From positions 1-64,000 of the forward strand of contig JAUXUK010000016.1 of NCBI GenBank assembly GCA_030680805.1: DNA of 64,000 nt, written 5' to 3'. This document shows, piece by piece, positions 46,940 to 55,195 of this stretch. A model generated the notes under the pieces. It was not told the DNA's origin and did no database searches. It saw nothing but the letters and a program-made list of their open reading frames with translations. The stretch's first letter is position 1, and each line of letters starts with the position of its first letter. A program made the position numbers and the translations under genes. The DNA comes from Sulfuritalea sp. GTDB lineage: Bacteria > Pseudomonadota > Gammaproteobacteria > Burkholderiales > Rhodocyclaceae.

Positions 46940-47672
46940 GCGAATTGCATTACTGATGTTGGCGTCGATGAGTCTTGCGGCATTGGCGGCGGAGGACGAC
47001 AAAGTGAAGTCCCTGCTCAAGCAGGCCGATGCCTATCGCCTGGCCATGGAATCAGGGCGCGTCGAAACCGAGGTGCGCACCTTCAAGGCCGGCGTGCCGG
47101 ACAAGACGCGGCTCTACGCTGTCTATCTCAAGCCCGGCCATCGTTCGCTGGTGCTGTTCCGCACCGCGAGCGAGCGCGGACAGAAGATGCTGATGCTCGG
47201 CGACGACTACTGGCTGATGATGCCCTCCAGCCAGCGGCCACTGCGCATCACCGCCATGCAGAAGCTGCTCGGCGAAGCCTCGACCGGCGACGTGGCGACC
47301 ATGACCTGGGGCGAGGACTACGATGGCACACTGTCCGGTGAGGAGACCATCGATGGCGTGCCCTGCCTCAAGCTCGATCTGACGGGTCAGCGCAAGGGCG
47401 TCAGCTATCCGCGCATCGTGCTCTATCTGGCGAAGAAGGGCCATCATCCGGTGCAGGCCGAACTGTACGTCGCCTCGGACAAGCTCGCCAAGCTGGCGCA
47501 CTTCAAATTGGGCGAGGTCGATGGCCGCAAGCAGGTGACGGTGATGACCCTGATCGATCATCTGCAGAAGGAGCGTTCGACCGAAGTGCATTACCTGTCG
47601 CGCACCGACAAGACGCTCTCCGACGACTACTTCAATCCGGCCTTCCTGGTGCGGGCGGATGTGACGCAATGA
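46932..47672 (+). CDS. LolA-like outer-membrane lipoprotein-sorting protein
   Basis: A 246-residue periplasmic protein of the LolA/LolB-fold group (COG2834-like). The signal peptide is MFKRIALLMLASMSLAALAA; the body has KPGHRSLVLFRTASERGQKM, DDYWLMMPSSQRPLRITAMQ, GTLSGEETIDGVPCLKLDLT and ELYVASDKLAKLAHF, a half-open beta-barrel pattern that binds acyl chains. It is the probable soluble carrier between the permease and the outer membrane. The start lies within the permease gene (ATGTTTAA) and the end overlaps the next gene (ATGA). Confidence 0.85.
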   Translation: MFKRIALLMLASMSLAALAAEDDKVKSLLKQADAYRLAMESGRVETEVRTFKAGVPDKTRLYAVYLKPGHRSLVLFRTASERGQKMLMLGDDYWLMMPSSQRPLRITAMQKLLGEASTGDVATMTWGEDYDGTLSGEETIDGVPCLKLDLTGQRKGVSYPRIVLYLAKKGHHPVQAELYVASDKLAKLAHFKLGEVDGRKQVTVMTLIDHLQKERSTEVHYLSRTDKTLSDDYFNPAFLVRADVTQ

Positions 47673-48964
47673 GATCGCCGCCTCGCCATCGCCAGCGCGG
47701 TGCGTCCCTTCGGGAAGTTTTTCAGGTTCTGGCCGGAGTGTCGGCACTGATGCTGACGCTTCCCGCCAGTGCCGAGGATGGCGCGACGGATTTCGGCTGG
47801 AACACGCGCTTCGTCGGCGAAGGGCGCGAACCGCGGCGCGACAGCCCGTTCGCGGCGGGAATGGATCTGACCAGCTTCGGCCGCGATCGCTACCGCATCG
47901 AGCAGGAATTGCGCGGTCGCGCCGGGCCGGTGTCGCTGCTGCTCACCGCCACCGAGTCCGCGCAGGAGGGCTCCAAGCCTAACGGGCGCTTCGTCGCCAA
48001 CGAGGCATACGCCGATTTCAGCGTCGGCGGCGAGCGCTTTACGACCGGCAAGAAAGTCCTGTCCGGCGATGTCGGCTACGCCTTCCGGCCGATCGACGTG
48101 CTGCAGCGCGAAAGCCGCATGCAATTGCTTGCGCCGCCACTGGAGGGCATCCCGATGCTGAGCTGGGACAACTTCTCGACCGACGGCGCCTGGTCGGTCG
48201 TAATCGCCAATCCGGGTCACCAGCGGCGTAACGAGGCGCGCGAAGACGGATCGGTGGCCTTGAAGCTCTATCGCCGTGTCGCCAGCGCCGACTTTTACGG
48301 CGTGTTGCGCAACTCGACGCGCTACGGCTCCGAACTCGGCGTGGCGACGTCCTGGGTGCCGGACGACGCGCTGGAACTGCATGCCTCCATGCTGGTGCAG
48401 AAGCGCGGCGAGCGGCGCGTGCCGTTGGCGGACACGGCGTCGATCGGACTGCTGCTGGCGGCGGACAGCGCGCTTGTTACCGAAGCGATCAACTCGCCGC
48501 GCAAGGCGCTGGTGGGCGGCACGTGGACCACTGAAGGCGGCTTTTCGGTGCTCGGCGAATTCTGGTGGGACGGCACGGCGCCGGCCGCTACGGATTGGCA
48601 GCGATTGAAACGGCAGGCCGCGCAACGGGCGGCGCTGATCGGCGTGCCGGGCGTTCCCGCAGCGGCTGTCGCCGGCGCAACGGCGGCATCGACGCGCATG
48701 TTCGATCAGGGCAACCTCGCGCAACGCGGCATGCTGGCGCGTCTGGCGTGGAGCGATCCGGGTGGCCGCGTGTCGGCATCGGCCGACCTGCTGAGATCGA
48801 TGGGAGATGGTGGCTGGACCCTGACCACCTCGGTCGGCTGGCAAGGCGAGAAGTTCAGGATCGATGCCGGTTTGCGCCGTTACGGCGGCCCCGCCGACTC
48901 GGCTTACCGCTTGCTGCCCGAACGTGCGGCAGCCTTTGTCGGACTCAGCCTGGCCTACCAGTAA
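47669..48964 (+). CDS. Outer-membrane beta-barrel-like protein, last gene of the Lol-like operon
   Basis: A 431-residue exported protein (signal region VFQVLAGVSALMLTLPASA, cut near EDGATDF). The mature chain alternates polar and apolar residues with many aromatic-ended strands (RYRIEQELRGRAGPVSLLLT, GWTLTTSVGWQGEKFRIDAG) and ends FVGLSLAYQ, so an outer-membrane barrel is likely. No named family recognised. It overlaps the preceding LolA-like gene by 4 bases and runs 20 bases into the 3' end of nudB on the other strand. A repeat-like string encodes VASADFYG at 48272. Confidence 0.8.
   Translation: MRSPPRHRQRGASLREVFQVLAGVSALMLTLPASAEDGATDFGWNTRFVGEGREPRRDSPFAAGMDLTSFGRDRYRIEQELRGRAGPVSLLLTATESAQEGSKPNGRFVANEAYADFSVGGERFTTGKKVLSGDVGYAFRPIDVLQRESRMQLLAPPLEGIPMLSWDNFSTDGAWSVVIANPGHQRRNEAREDGSVALKLYRRVASADFYGVLRNSTRYGSELGVATSWVPDDALELHASMLVQKRGERRVPLADTASIGLLLAADSALVTEAINSPRKALVGGTWTTEGGFSVLGEFWWDGTAPAATDWQRLKRQAAQRAALIGVPGVPAAAVAGATAASTRMFDQGNLAQRGMLARLAWSDPGGRVSASADLLRSMGDGGWTLTTSVGWQGEKFRIDAGLRRYGGPADSAYRLLPERAAAFVGLSLAYQ
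48272..48296 (+). repeat. Short dispersed repeat match inside the barrel gene
   Basis: CGCCGTGTCGCCAGCGCCGA followed by CTTTT: an exact match to the intergenic copy at 43831, here in frame and encoding RRVASADF. Confidence 0.6.
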
Positions 48965-49397
48965 CTCGCTGCGGCAAGTCGAGGATGGCGTCGCGGTTGG
49001 TCCACGAAAAACAGGCCTCGGCGGCTTCCCGCCAGGGTAGCCAGCGCCAGGCGAGATGCTCTTCCGGCGCGATGTTCACCGGGCCTGGTTCAGGCACGCA
49101 GAGGCTGAAGACGTGCTCGATATTGTGCGTGATGCCGGGTGCGTAGCGGTAGCGCCACTCGGTGAATATTTCGTAACGATTGTTGATTTGCCAATCGACG
49201 AAGTCGGTCGCGGCGGCATCGATGCCGGTTTCTTCGAGCACTTCGCGCCGCGCCGTTTCCAGCAGCGGCTCGTCGTCTTCCTGGCTGCCGGTGACCGACT
49301 GCCAGAAGCCGGGGTGGCGGGCGCGCTCGAGCAGCAGCACGTCGAGCGCCGCGGTGTGGATCACCACCAGAACCGAGACGGGCTTCTTGTATTTCAT
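48945..49397 (-). CDS. nudB: Dihydroneopterin triphosphate diphosphatase
   Basis: A 150-residue Nudix hydrolase that removes pyrophosphate from dihydroneopterin triphosphate in folate synthesis. The Nudix box runs from GSQEDDEP through LLETARREVLEETGI (about residues 37-59). The start MKYKKPVSVLVVIHTAALDV and the segment IEHVFSLCVPEP are typical for NudB. The ATG overlaps the barstar stop. Position next to aspS is usual. It overlaps the barrel gene tail by 20 bases. Confidence 0.93.
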   Translation of the reverse strand: MKYKKPVSVLVVIHTAALDVLLLERARHPGFWQSVTGSQEDDEPLLETARREVLEETGIDAAATDFVDWQINNRYEIFTEWRYRYAPGITHNIEHVFSLCVPEPGPVNIAPEEHLAWRWLPWREAAEACFSWTNRDAILDLPQRVTGRPG

Positions 49398-49849
49398 CAG
49401 CCCGGCTGGGGCACCGTCGGCAGCCAGGCAATGCCGTCGGCCTGCATGTCGACCAGGCACCAGAACGGGATGTCGTCCTCGCGCCAGATTGCGGCGGCGT
49501 CCTGGAAGGTCTGCATCAGCGTGACGAAATCAGCCTCGGCACGGCCATGGATGCCGTCGCAATGATCGAGGATGATCACATAGCCGGTGGCGGGCAACCA
49601 GCCCATGTCGAGCAGGCAATCGGTCAGCGCGTCCCAGTTCTGGCCGAACCATTCGGGAAAGCGCAGGGCATGGCCGAGCGCCGCCAGCATTTCGTCCTTG
49701 TTGCGCGCTGCGGCAAGATCGACCCGCAACACCAGGCAGCCCGCCGCACCCGCGCCGGCGAGAAGGTCGTCGATGGGCCCGTGAGGAAGGTGATGCACGC
49801 CGGCCTTCGCGGCATCGGCAAACAGATGTTCGTAGTGCGGGGCGCTCAT
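49397..49849 (-). CDS. Barstar-family ribonuclease inhibitor
   Basis: A 150-residue cytoplasmic protein with a barstar core (about residues 38-130): LVLRVDLAAARNKDEMLAAL, GHALRFPEWFGQNWDALTDC and LLDMGWLPATGYVIILDH. The FGxNWDALxD pattern is the family signature. It should bind and block the ribonuclease encoded directly upstream, protecting the cell before export. Stop/start overlaps (ATGA) link ribonuclease, barstar and nudB. Confidence 0.93.
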   Translation of the reverse strand: MSAPHYEHLFADAAKAGVHHLPHGPIDDLLAGAGAAGCLVLRVDLAAARNKDEMLAALGHALRFPEWFGQNWDALTDCLLDMGWLPATGYVIILDHCDGIHGRAEADFVTLMQTFQDAAAIWREDDIPFWCLVDMQADGIAWLPTVPQPG

Positions 49850-50190
49850 CGCTGAACCCTGCGAAAGGTCTTGTAATGATCGCCAGTGTAGTAGAACACC
49901 TGCGGCGGCTTGTCGCCGGCGACGATGCGCCGTGCGCCGCGATCCCTGCTGCCCGGCGTCGGTACGGTGTATTCGCGGTAGTAGCCTCGGGGTTGCTCGG
50001 GCAGCCGGCGTTCGCGATTCTGGAAAACGATGCCGTCGCGGCGGTAGGGATACGGGCCGCCGGCATCGATCAGCCGGAGGGTTTCGCGCGCCTCCGCCGG
50101 CAGTTCGCCAACCGTTATCGTCGATGACTGGAACGCGGCCGCCGTCAGTGCAAGCAGCAAAGCCGCCGTGGCAAGCAAGCGGCGCATCAT
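49846..50190 (-). CDS. Secreted guanyl-specific ribonuclease (RNase Sa/barnase family)
   Basis: A 114-residue exported ribonuclease. The signal peptide is MMRRLLATAALLLALTAAAF. The mature enzyme aligns well with Streptomyces RNase Sa: LPAEARETLRLIDAGGPYPY, GIVFQNRERRLPEQPRGYYR, EYTVPTPGSRDRGARRIV and YYTGDHYKTF. Catalytic residues are E73, R84 and H105. The two Sa disulfide cysteines are missing. It probably degrades extracellular RNA or acts against rivals; barstar is its immunity partner. It starts 6 bases after aspS ends. Confidence 0.93.
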   Translation of the reverse strand: MMRRLLATAALLLALTAAAFQSSTITVGELPAEARETLRLIDAGGPYPYRRDGIVFQNRERRLPEQPRGYYREYTVPTPGSRDRGARRIVAGDKPPQVFYYTGDHYKTFRRVQR

Positions 50191-50195
50191 GGTGT

Positions 50196-52007
50196 TCAGC
50201 CCTTGCCGACCTCGACCTGGGTTTCGACTTTCTGCCTCAGCCGGATGTGCAACTCGCGCAACTGCTTTTCATCGACGTCCGACGGCGCGTCGGTGAGCAG
50301 GCACTGGGCGCGCTGGGTCTTGGGGAAGGCGATGACGTCGCGGATCGACTCGGCGCCGGCCATCATGGTGACGATGCGGTCGAGGCCGAAGGCCAGGCCG
50401 CCGTGGGGTGGCGCCCCATACTTCAGCGCGTCGAGCAGGAAGCCGAACTTGGCCTGCTGTTCCTCGGGGCCGATGCCCAGCGCCTGGAACACCCGTTCCT
50501 GCACCTCGGAACGATGGATACGCACCGAGCCGCCGCCCATTTCCCAGCCGTTCAGGGCCAGATCGTAGGCCTTGGCCAGACAGTTGCCCGGATCGGTCTC
50601 CATCAATGCTTCGTGACCGTCCTTGGGACTGGTGAAGGGGTGATGGCAGGCCGACCAGCGCTGGTTGTCCTCGTCGTATTCAAACATCGGGAAATCGACC
50701 ACCCACAGCGGCCGCCAAGCCGAGCCGTCGACATAGCCCTTCTCGTGACCGAGCTTGGTACGCAGGGCACCGAGCGCGTCATTGACGACCTTGGTCTTGT
50801 CGGCGCCGAAGAAAATCAGGTCGCCGGATTGGGCTCCGGTGCGCTCGATGATGGTCTTCAGCGCGGCTTCATGGAGATTCTTGACGATGGGCGACTGCAG
50901 GCCTTCCTCGTTGAGTTTCGAGGCGTCATTGACCTTGATGTAGGCCAGCCCGCGGGCGCCATAGATCTTGACGAACTCGGTGTAGCCGTCGATTTCGCCG
51001 CGGGTCAGCGCAGTTGCCCCAAGCGCGCCGCCGGGGACGCGTAGCGCCGCGACACGGCCACCCGAGGTCGCCGGACCGCTGAATACCTTGAAGGCGACAT
51101 CGGCCACTGCATCGGTGACTTCGGTGAGTTCCAGCGTCACGCGCAGGTCCGGCTTGTCGGAACCATAGCGCCGCATGGCTTCGGCGTGAGTGATGCGGGG
51201 GAAGGGGTTGGGCAGATCGACGGCCAGTGCGGTCTTGAACACACTGCGGATCATTTCCTCCATCAGCGCGGTGATCTGGGTCTCGTCAAGGAAAGAAGTC
51301 TCGATATCGACCTGGGTGAATTCCGGCTGGCGGTCGGCGCGCAGGTCTTCGTCGCGGAAGCACTTGGTGATCTGGTAGTAGCGGTCGTAGCCGGCCACCA
51401 TCAGCAGTTGCTTGAACAACTGCGGCGATTGTGGCAGGGCGAAGAACTGGCCGGGATGCACGCGCGATGGCACGAGGTAGTCGCGTGCGCCTTCCGGCGT
51501 CGACTTCGTCAGCATCGGCGTCTCGATGTCGATGAAGCCGTTGTCGTCGAGGAAGCGGCGGAAGGCGCGGGCCGTCTTGTAGCGCAGCATCATGTTCTTC
51601 TGCATCTGCGGCCGGCGCAGGTCGATGACGCGATTGACCAGGCGCACGTTTTCGGAGAGGTTCTCCTCGTCCAACTGGAAGGGCGGTGTCACGGCGGCGT
51701 TGAGGATCTCGAGCTCGTGGCAAAGGATCTCGATCTCGCCCGAGGGCATGTTGGGATTCTCGGTGCCGGCGGGACGGCGGCGCACCTTGCCGGTAATCCT
51801 GAGCACGAACTCGTTGCGCACGACTTCGGCGAGCTTGAACATTTCCGGACGGTCGGGGTCGCAAACGATCTGGGCGATGCCTGCCCGGTCGCGCAGGTCG
51901 ATGAAGATCACGCCGCCATGGTCGCGGCGGCGATGGTTCCAGCCGCACAGGGTGACGATCTGGTCGATGTGGCCGGCATTGAGTTGGCCGCAGTAATGGG
52001 TACGCAT
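50196..52007 (-). CDS. aspS: Aspartyl-tRNA synthetase
   Basis: A 603-residue class IIb synthetase. It has the N-terminal OB-fold ([40 protein letters not shown]), motif 2 ([20 protein letters not shown]), a bacterial insertion domain of about 140 residues ([20 protein letters not shown]) and motif 3 ([16 protein letters not shown]). In bacteria lacking AsnRS such enzymes also mischarge tRNA-Asn; this cannot be decided here. Order aspS-DUF502-fmdB is typical for betaproteobacteria. Confidence 0.97.
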   Translation of the reverse strand: MRTHYCGQLNAGHIDQIVTLCGWNHRRRDHGGVIFIDLRDRAGIAQIVCDPDRPEMFKLAEVVRNEFVLRITGKVRRRPAGTENPNMPSGEIEILCHELEILNAAVTPPFQLDEENLSENVRLVNRVIDLRRPQMQKNMMLRYKTARAFRRFLDDNGFIDIETPMLTKSTPEGARDYLVPSRVHPGQFFALPQSPQLFKQLLMVAGYDRYYQITKCFRDEDLRADRQPEFTQVDIETSFLDETQITALMEEMIRSVFKTALAVDLPNPFPRITHAEAMRRYGSDKPDLRVTLELTEVTDAVADVAFKVFSGPATSGGRVAALRVPGGALGATALTRGEIDGYTEFVKIYGARGLAYIKVNDASKLNEEGLQSPIVKNLHEAALKTIIERTGAQSGDLIFFGADKTKVVNDALGALRTKLGHEKGYVDGSAWRPLWVVDFPMFEYDEDNQRWSACHHPFTSPKDGHEALMETDPGNCLAKAYDLALNGWEMGGGSVRIHRSEVQERVFQALGIGPEEQQAKFGFLLDALKYGAPPHGGLAFGLDRIVTMMAGAESIRDVIAFPKTQRAQCLLTDAPSDVDEKQLRELHIRLRQKVETQVEVGKG

Positions 52008-52060
52008 GGGGGTTCCGATATCAAAAGTGATTGGCGCGGGCGGGACGGCGCCAAGCTGGA

Positions 52061-52696
52061 TTATTCGTTTTGCGCACGTCCGACGAGGTTGGGGTGGCGC
52101 CGCACGGGCGGCACGACGCCCATCGAGACGATGTACTTCAGGGCTTCATCGACACTGATGTCGAGCTCGATGGTCTCGCTTTTCTTGACGAAAAAGAAAA
52201 AGCCGTTGACCGGGCTGGGCGCGGTGGGGATGAACACACTGACATGTTCCTCCGCCAGCAGCTCGCCAACCTGGGACGCGGGGGTGCCGGTCTGGAAGGC
52301 GACCGACCAGGCTTGAGGATGCGGGTAGCGCACCAGCAGCACCTTGCGGAAGGCGTTGCCATTGCCGGAAAACAAAGTATCCGACACCTGCTTGACACTG
52401 TAGTAGATCGATTTGACGATCGGGATGCGGGCGAGGATGCCCTCCCAGAAGCGCACCAGTTTCTGGCCGACGATGTTGGCGGTCACCAGGCCGGTCAGGA
52501 AAATCACCAGCAGGGTGAGCACGGTGCCGACGCCGGGGATATGGATGCCCAGCAGCTTGTCCGGATGAATGACCTCCGGCAGCAGGTAAAGCGATTGGTC
52601 CATGGCGCCGATGATCGCCGACACCACCCAGACGGTGATCACCAGCGGGATCCAGATCAGGAGCCCGGTGATGAAGTATTTCTTGAAGGCTTTCAC
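52061..52696 (-). CDS. DUF502 family membrane protein
   Basis: A 211-residue inner-membrane protein with two N-terminal spans ([20 protein letters not shown] and [20 protein letters not shown]) and a cytoplasmic domain showing [20 protein letters not shown] and [20 protein letters not shown], the DUF502 hallmarks. The role is unknown. The GTG start lies 10 bases after fmdB, and aspS follows 53 bases downstream; the three are probably cotranscribed. Confidence 0.92.
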   Translation of the reverse strand: MKAFKKYFITGLLIWIPLVITVWVVSAIIGAMDQSLYLLPEVIHPDKLLGIHIPGVGTVLTLLVIFLTGLVTANIVGQKLVRFWEGILARIPIVKSIYYSVKQVSDTLFSGNGNAFRKVLLVRYPHPQAWSVAFQTGTPASQVGELLAEEHVSVFIPTAPSPVNGFFFFVKKSETIELDISVDEALKYIVSMGVVPPVRRHPNLVGRAQNE

Positions 52697-52706
52697 GCAG
52701 TGATAG

Positions 52707-52964
52707 TCAATTGCAGGAGGGACAGGAACCCGTCCCGCCCTGGCATGGCGGTGGATTGTCCGCCTTGGCCGCCGGTTTGGAGCCGCTCTTGAAATCGGTC
52801 TGGTACCAGCCGCTGCCTTTCAGCTGAAAACCCGCGGCGGTCAGTTGCTTGCTGAAGTTTTCGGTCTTGCATTCCGGGCATACGGCCAGTGGGGCATCGG
52901 ACATCTTCTGCAGGACATCCTTCTCGAAACCGCACTGACTACAACGGTAAGCATAAATTGGCAT
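52707..52964 (-). CDS. FmdB-family zinc-ribbon protein
   Basis: An 85-residue protein with an N-terminal zinc ribbon: MPIYAYRCSQCGFEKDVLQK and VCPECKTENFSKQLTAAGFQ (two CxxC pairs), then a glycine-containing tail ending in more cysteines (CPSCN). The family name comes from a putative formamidase regulator, but the cellular role is unknown. It heads the run fmdB-DUF502-aspS. Confidence 0.93.
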   Translation of the reverse strand: MPIYAYRCSQCGFEKDVLQKMSDAPLAVCPECKTENFSKQLTAAGFQLKGSGWYQTDFKSGSKPAAKADNPPPCQGGTGSCPSCN

Positions 52965-53005
52965 GAATTTCTCCTAAGAGTTTCGCCAATTATACAAGTG
53001 CTTGG

Positions 53006-53854
53006 CTAGATCAAGCCCAGATAGGTCTGGTTGAGCGACTTTCCCCAAAACAGTGCGATGACGCCGGCGGCGGCAAGGTAGGGGCCGAAGGGAATGGGGA
53101 CGTTTCGTCCGCGCCGCGCCAGCACGATCAGGGCGATGCCGACCACCGCGCCGACCAGCGAGGACAGCAGGATGACCAGGGGCAGCATCTGCCAGCCGAA
53201 CCAGGCACCGATGGCCGCCAATAGCTTGAAATCGCCGTAGCCCATGCCTTCCTTGCCGGTCGCCAGCTTGAAGAGCCAGTACACCAGCCACAAGATCAGA
53301 TAGCCGGCGGCGGCACCGATCACGGCATGGCTCAGTGTCGTGAAGGTGCCGCCGACATTAAGCAGCAGACCGACCCAGAGCAAGGGCAGGGTGATGTCGT
53401 CGGGCAGCAGTTGCGTGTCGAAATCGATGCAGGTCAGCGCGATCATCGCGGCGATGAACAGCAGAGTCCCCGCCCCGGCCAGGGTCGGGCCGTAACGCCA
53501 GGCGGCATAGCCGAACAGCAGTCCGGTGACGGCTTCGACCAGCGGGTAACGCAGGCTGATGGCTTTGCCACAGCCCTTGCAGCGACCTTTCTGCAGCAGA
53601 TAGCTGAGGATCGGAATGTTTTCGAGCGCGCCGATCGGGTGGCCGCAATGCGGGCAGCGCGAACGCGGCGACAGCAGCGATAACGGTTCAAAAGTCGGCG
53701 CTGGCGAGACGGCAAGTTCGGCACACTGGATGCGCCAGTCGCGCTCCATGATGATCGGCAAGCGATGGATGACGACGTTCAGGAAGCTGCCGATCAGCAG
53801 CCCGAAAACCACACCTGTGACGGCCAGCGTCGTCGGATCGTTGAGGGCAATCAA
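53006..53854 (-). CDS. pilD: Type IV prepilin peptidase/methylase PilD, with a repeat-encoded segment
   Basis: A 282-residue inner-membrane aspartic protease and N-methylase that matures type IV pilins and related pseudopilins. It shows GSFLNVVIHRLPIIMERDW, two cysteine pairs (C67/C70 and C92/C95) and the catalytic aspartates in CIDFDTQLLPDDIT and GMGYGDFKLLAAIG. Residues 48-55 (AVSPAPTF) are encoded by a dispersed repeat and lie just before the cysteine domain. The start is TTG overlapping the pilC stop (TTGA). Confidence 0.95.
   Translation of the reverse strand: MIALNDPTTLAVTGVVFGLLIGSFLNVVIHRLPIIMERDWRIQCAELAVSPAPTFEPLSLLSPRSRCPHCGHPIGALENIPILSYLLQKGRCKGCGKAISLRYPLVEAVTGLLFGYAAWRYGPTLAGAGTLLFIAAMIALTCIDFDTQLLPDDITLPLLWVGLLLNVGGTFTTLSHAVIGAAAGYLILWLVYWLFKLATGKEGMGYGDFKLLAAIGAWFGWQMLPLVILLSSLVGAVVGIALIVLARRGRNVPIPFGPYLAAAGVIALFWGKSLNQTYLGLI
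53690..53713 (-). repeat. Short dispersed repeat inside pilD
   Basis: On the minus strand GCCGTCTCGCCAGCGCCGAC followed by TTTT, encoding the SPAPTF peptide in frame. It is 24 bases, a multiple of three. Confidence 0.75.
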
Positions 53855-55065
53855 ACGACAGCGCCCAGCTTGAAGATCGGCAGGTACATCGCGATGATGA
53901 TGCCGCCGATCAGGACGCCGAGCACCACCATGATCATCGGTTCCATCAGGCTGGACAGCCGATTGACGGCTTCGTCGACCTCCGCCTCGTAAAAGTCGGC
54001 GACCTTGGCGCTCATCGAATCTATCTGGCCGGATTCCTCGCCGATCGAGATCATCTGGATCGCCATGTTCGGGAAGATATTGGTGTTTTGCATGGAGACC
54101 GTCAGGCTCGACCCGGTGCTGATTTCGGCCTTGATCTGTTTCGTGGCTTCCCGGTAGATGTAGTTTCCGGACGCGCCGCCCACCGAATCCAGCGCCTCGA
54201 CCAGCGGGACGCCGGCCGCGAACATGGTGGATAGCGTGCGCGTCCAGCGCGCGATGGTCGCCTTGCGGATCACTTCACCGAAGATCGGCAGGCGCAGGGC
54301 CAGCCGGTCCATGAAGATCTGCATTTTTTCGGAACGTTTCCAGAAATAGAAAAATGCATAGACGCCACCGAAAATCGCGCCGAAGACGATGTACCAGTAT
54401 TCGACAAAATAATCCGAGATCGCCATGACGACGAGCGTCGGTCCCGGCAGGTCGGCACCGAAGCTGGTGAACACCTTCTTGAACTGGGGAACGACAAAAA
54501 TCATGATCACCGCAGTGACGATGAAGGCCACCACCAGTACCGAGATCGGGTAGAACAGCGCGCTCTTGATCTTGGCGATGATCGCCTGGGTTTTTTCCTT
54601 GTAGGTGGCCAGACGATCCAGCAACTGGTCGAGAATACCGGCCTGCTCGCCAGCCTCGACCAGATTGCAGTACAAGGTGTCGAAATGGAGCGGATATTTG
54701 CGGAAGGCCTGATTGAGTGCCGATCCCGTTTCAACGTCCGTCTTGATGTCCGACAAAAGCTTGCTGACCGCGGCGTTGCTCGCCCCTTTGCTGACGATAT
54801 CGAAAGCCTGCAGGAGCGGTACGCCGGATTTCAACATGGTCGCCATCTGACGCGTGAACATGGTGACATCCTTGTCGGTCACCCTTCCTCTGCCGTGCAG
54901 CGATTGCTTGGAGACTTTGCTGACCAGTATGCCTTGGCGACGCAAGGTGGTGCGCACCAAGCCGGCGGCCGCTGCGCGCATCTCCCCCCGAACCATTTTG
55001 CCGCTTTTGTCTTTGCCTTCCCAGCTAAATGTCGGTTGCGATACGTCTTTCTTGGGGGTTGCCAT
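53851..55065 (-). CDS. pilC: Type IV pilus assembly inner-membrane protein PilC
   Basis: A 404-residue platform protein (GspF family) of the type IV pilus machine. Two T2SSF domains are visible, with VSKVSKQSLHGRGRVTDKDV, TMFTRQMATMLKSGVPLLQA, the repeat-domain counterpart WTRTLSTMFAAGVPLVEALD, and three hydrophobic spans near residues 165-200, 215-240 and 375-395. The ATG at 55065 has GAGGAG 7 bases upstream. pilD follows by overlap. The motor gene pilB, usually directly upstream, is not here. Confidence 0.95.
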   Translation of the reverse strand: MATPKKDVSQPTFSWEGKDKSGKMVRGEMRAAAAGLVRTTLRRQGILVSKVSKQSLHGRGRVTDKDVTMFTRQMATMLKSGVPLLQAFDIVSKGASNAAVSKLLSDIKTDVETGSALNQAFRKYPLHFDTLYCNLVEAGEQAGILDQLLDRLATYKEKTQAIIAKIKSALFYPISVLVVAFIVTAVIMIFVVPQFKKVFTSFGADLPGPTLVVMAISDYFVEYWYIVFGAIFGGVYAFFYFWKRSEKMQIFMDRLALRLPIFGEVIRKATIARWTRTLSTMFAAGVPLVEALDSVGGASGNYIYREATKQIKAEISTGSSLTVSMQNTNIFPNMAIQMISIGEESGQIDSMSAKVADFYEAEVDEAVNRLSSLMEPMIMVVLGVLIGGIIIAMYLPIFKLGAVV

Positions 55066-55167
55066 GCCTGCTCCTCGCCTCATTTATGCAGAGTGATAAT
55101 GCCTTGCCTGGATAAGCTTGTAAAGGCGAAACAGCCCGGGTTTTGCCCCCGATAGCGTACCGGCAGG

Positions 55168-55195
55168 TTAGGGACGGTAAATTAGGGACGGTAAA
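55168..55195. repeat. Exact 14-base tandem duplication over a stop codon
   Basis: TTAGGGACGGTAAA occurs twice in direct succession (55168-55181 and 55182-55195). The second unit contains the stop codon and last codons of the corC-like gene, and the first is a copy just after it. It looks like a slippage duplication. The rest of the 116-base gap to pilC shows no terminator. Confidence 0.7.
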
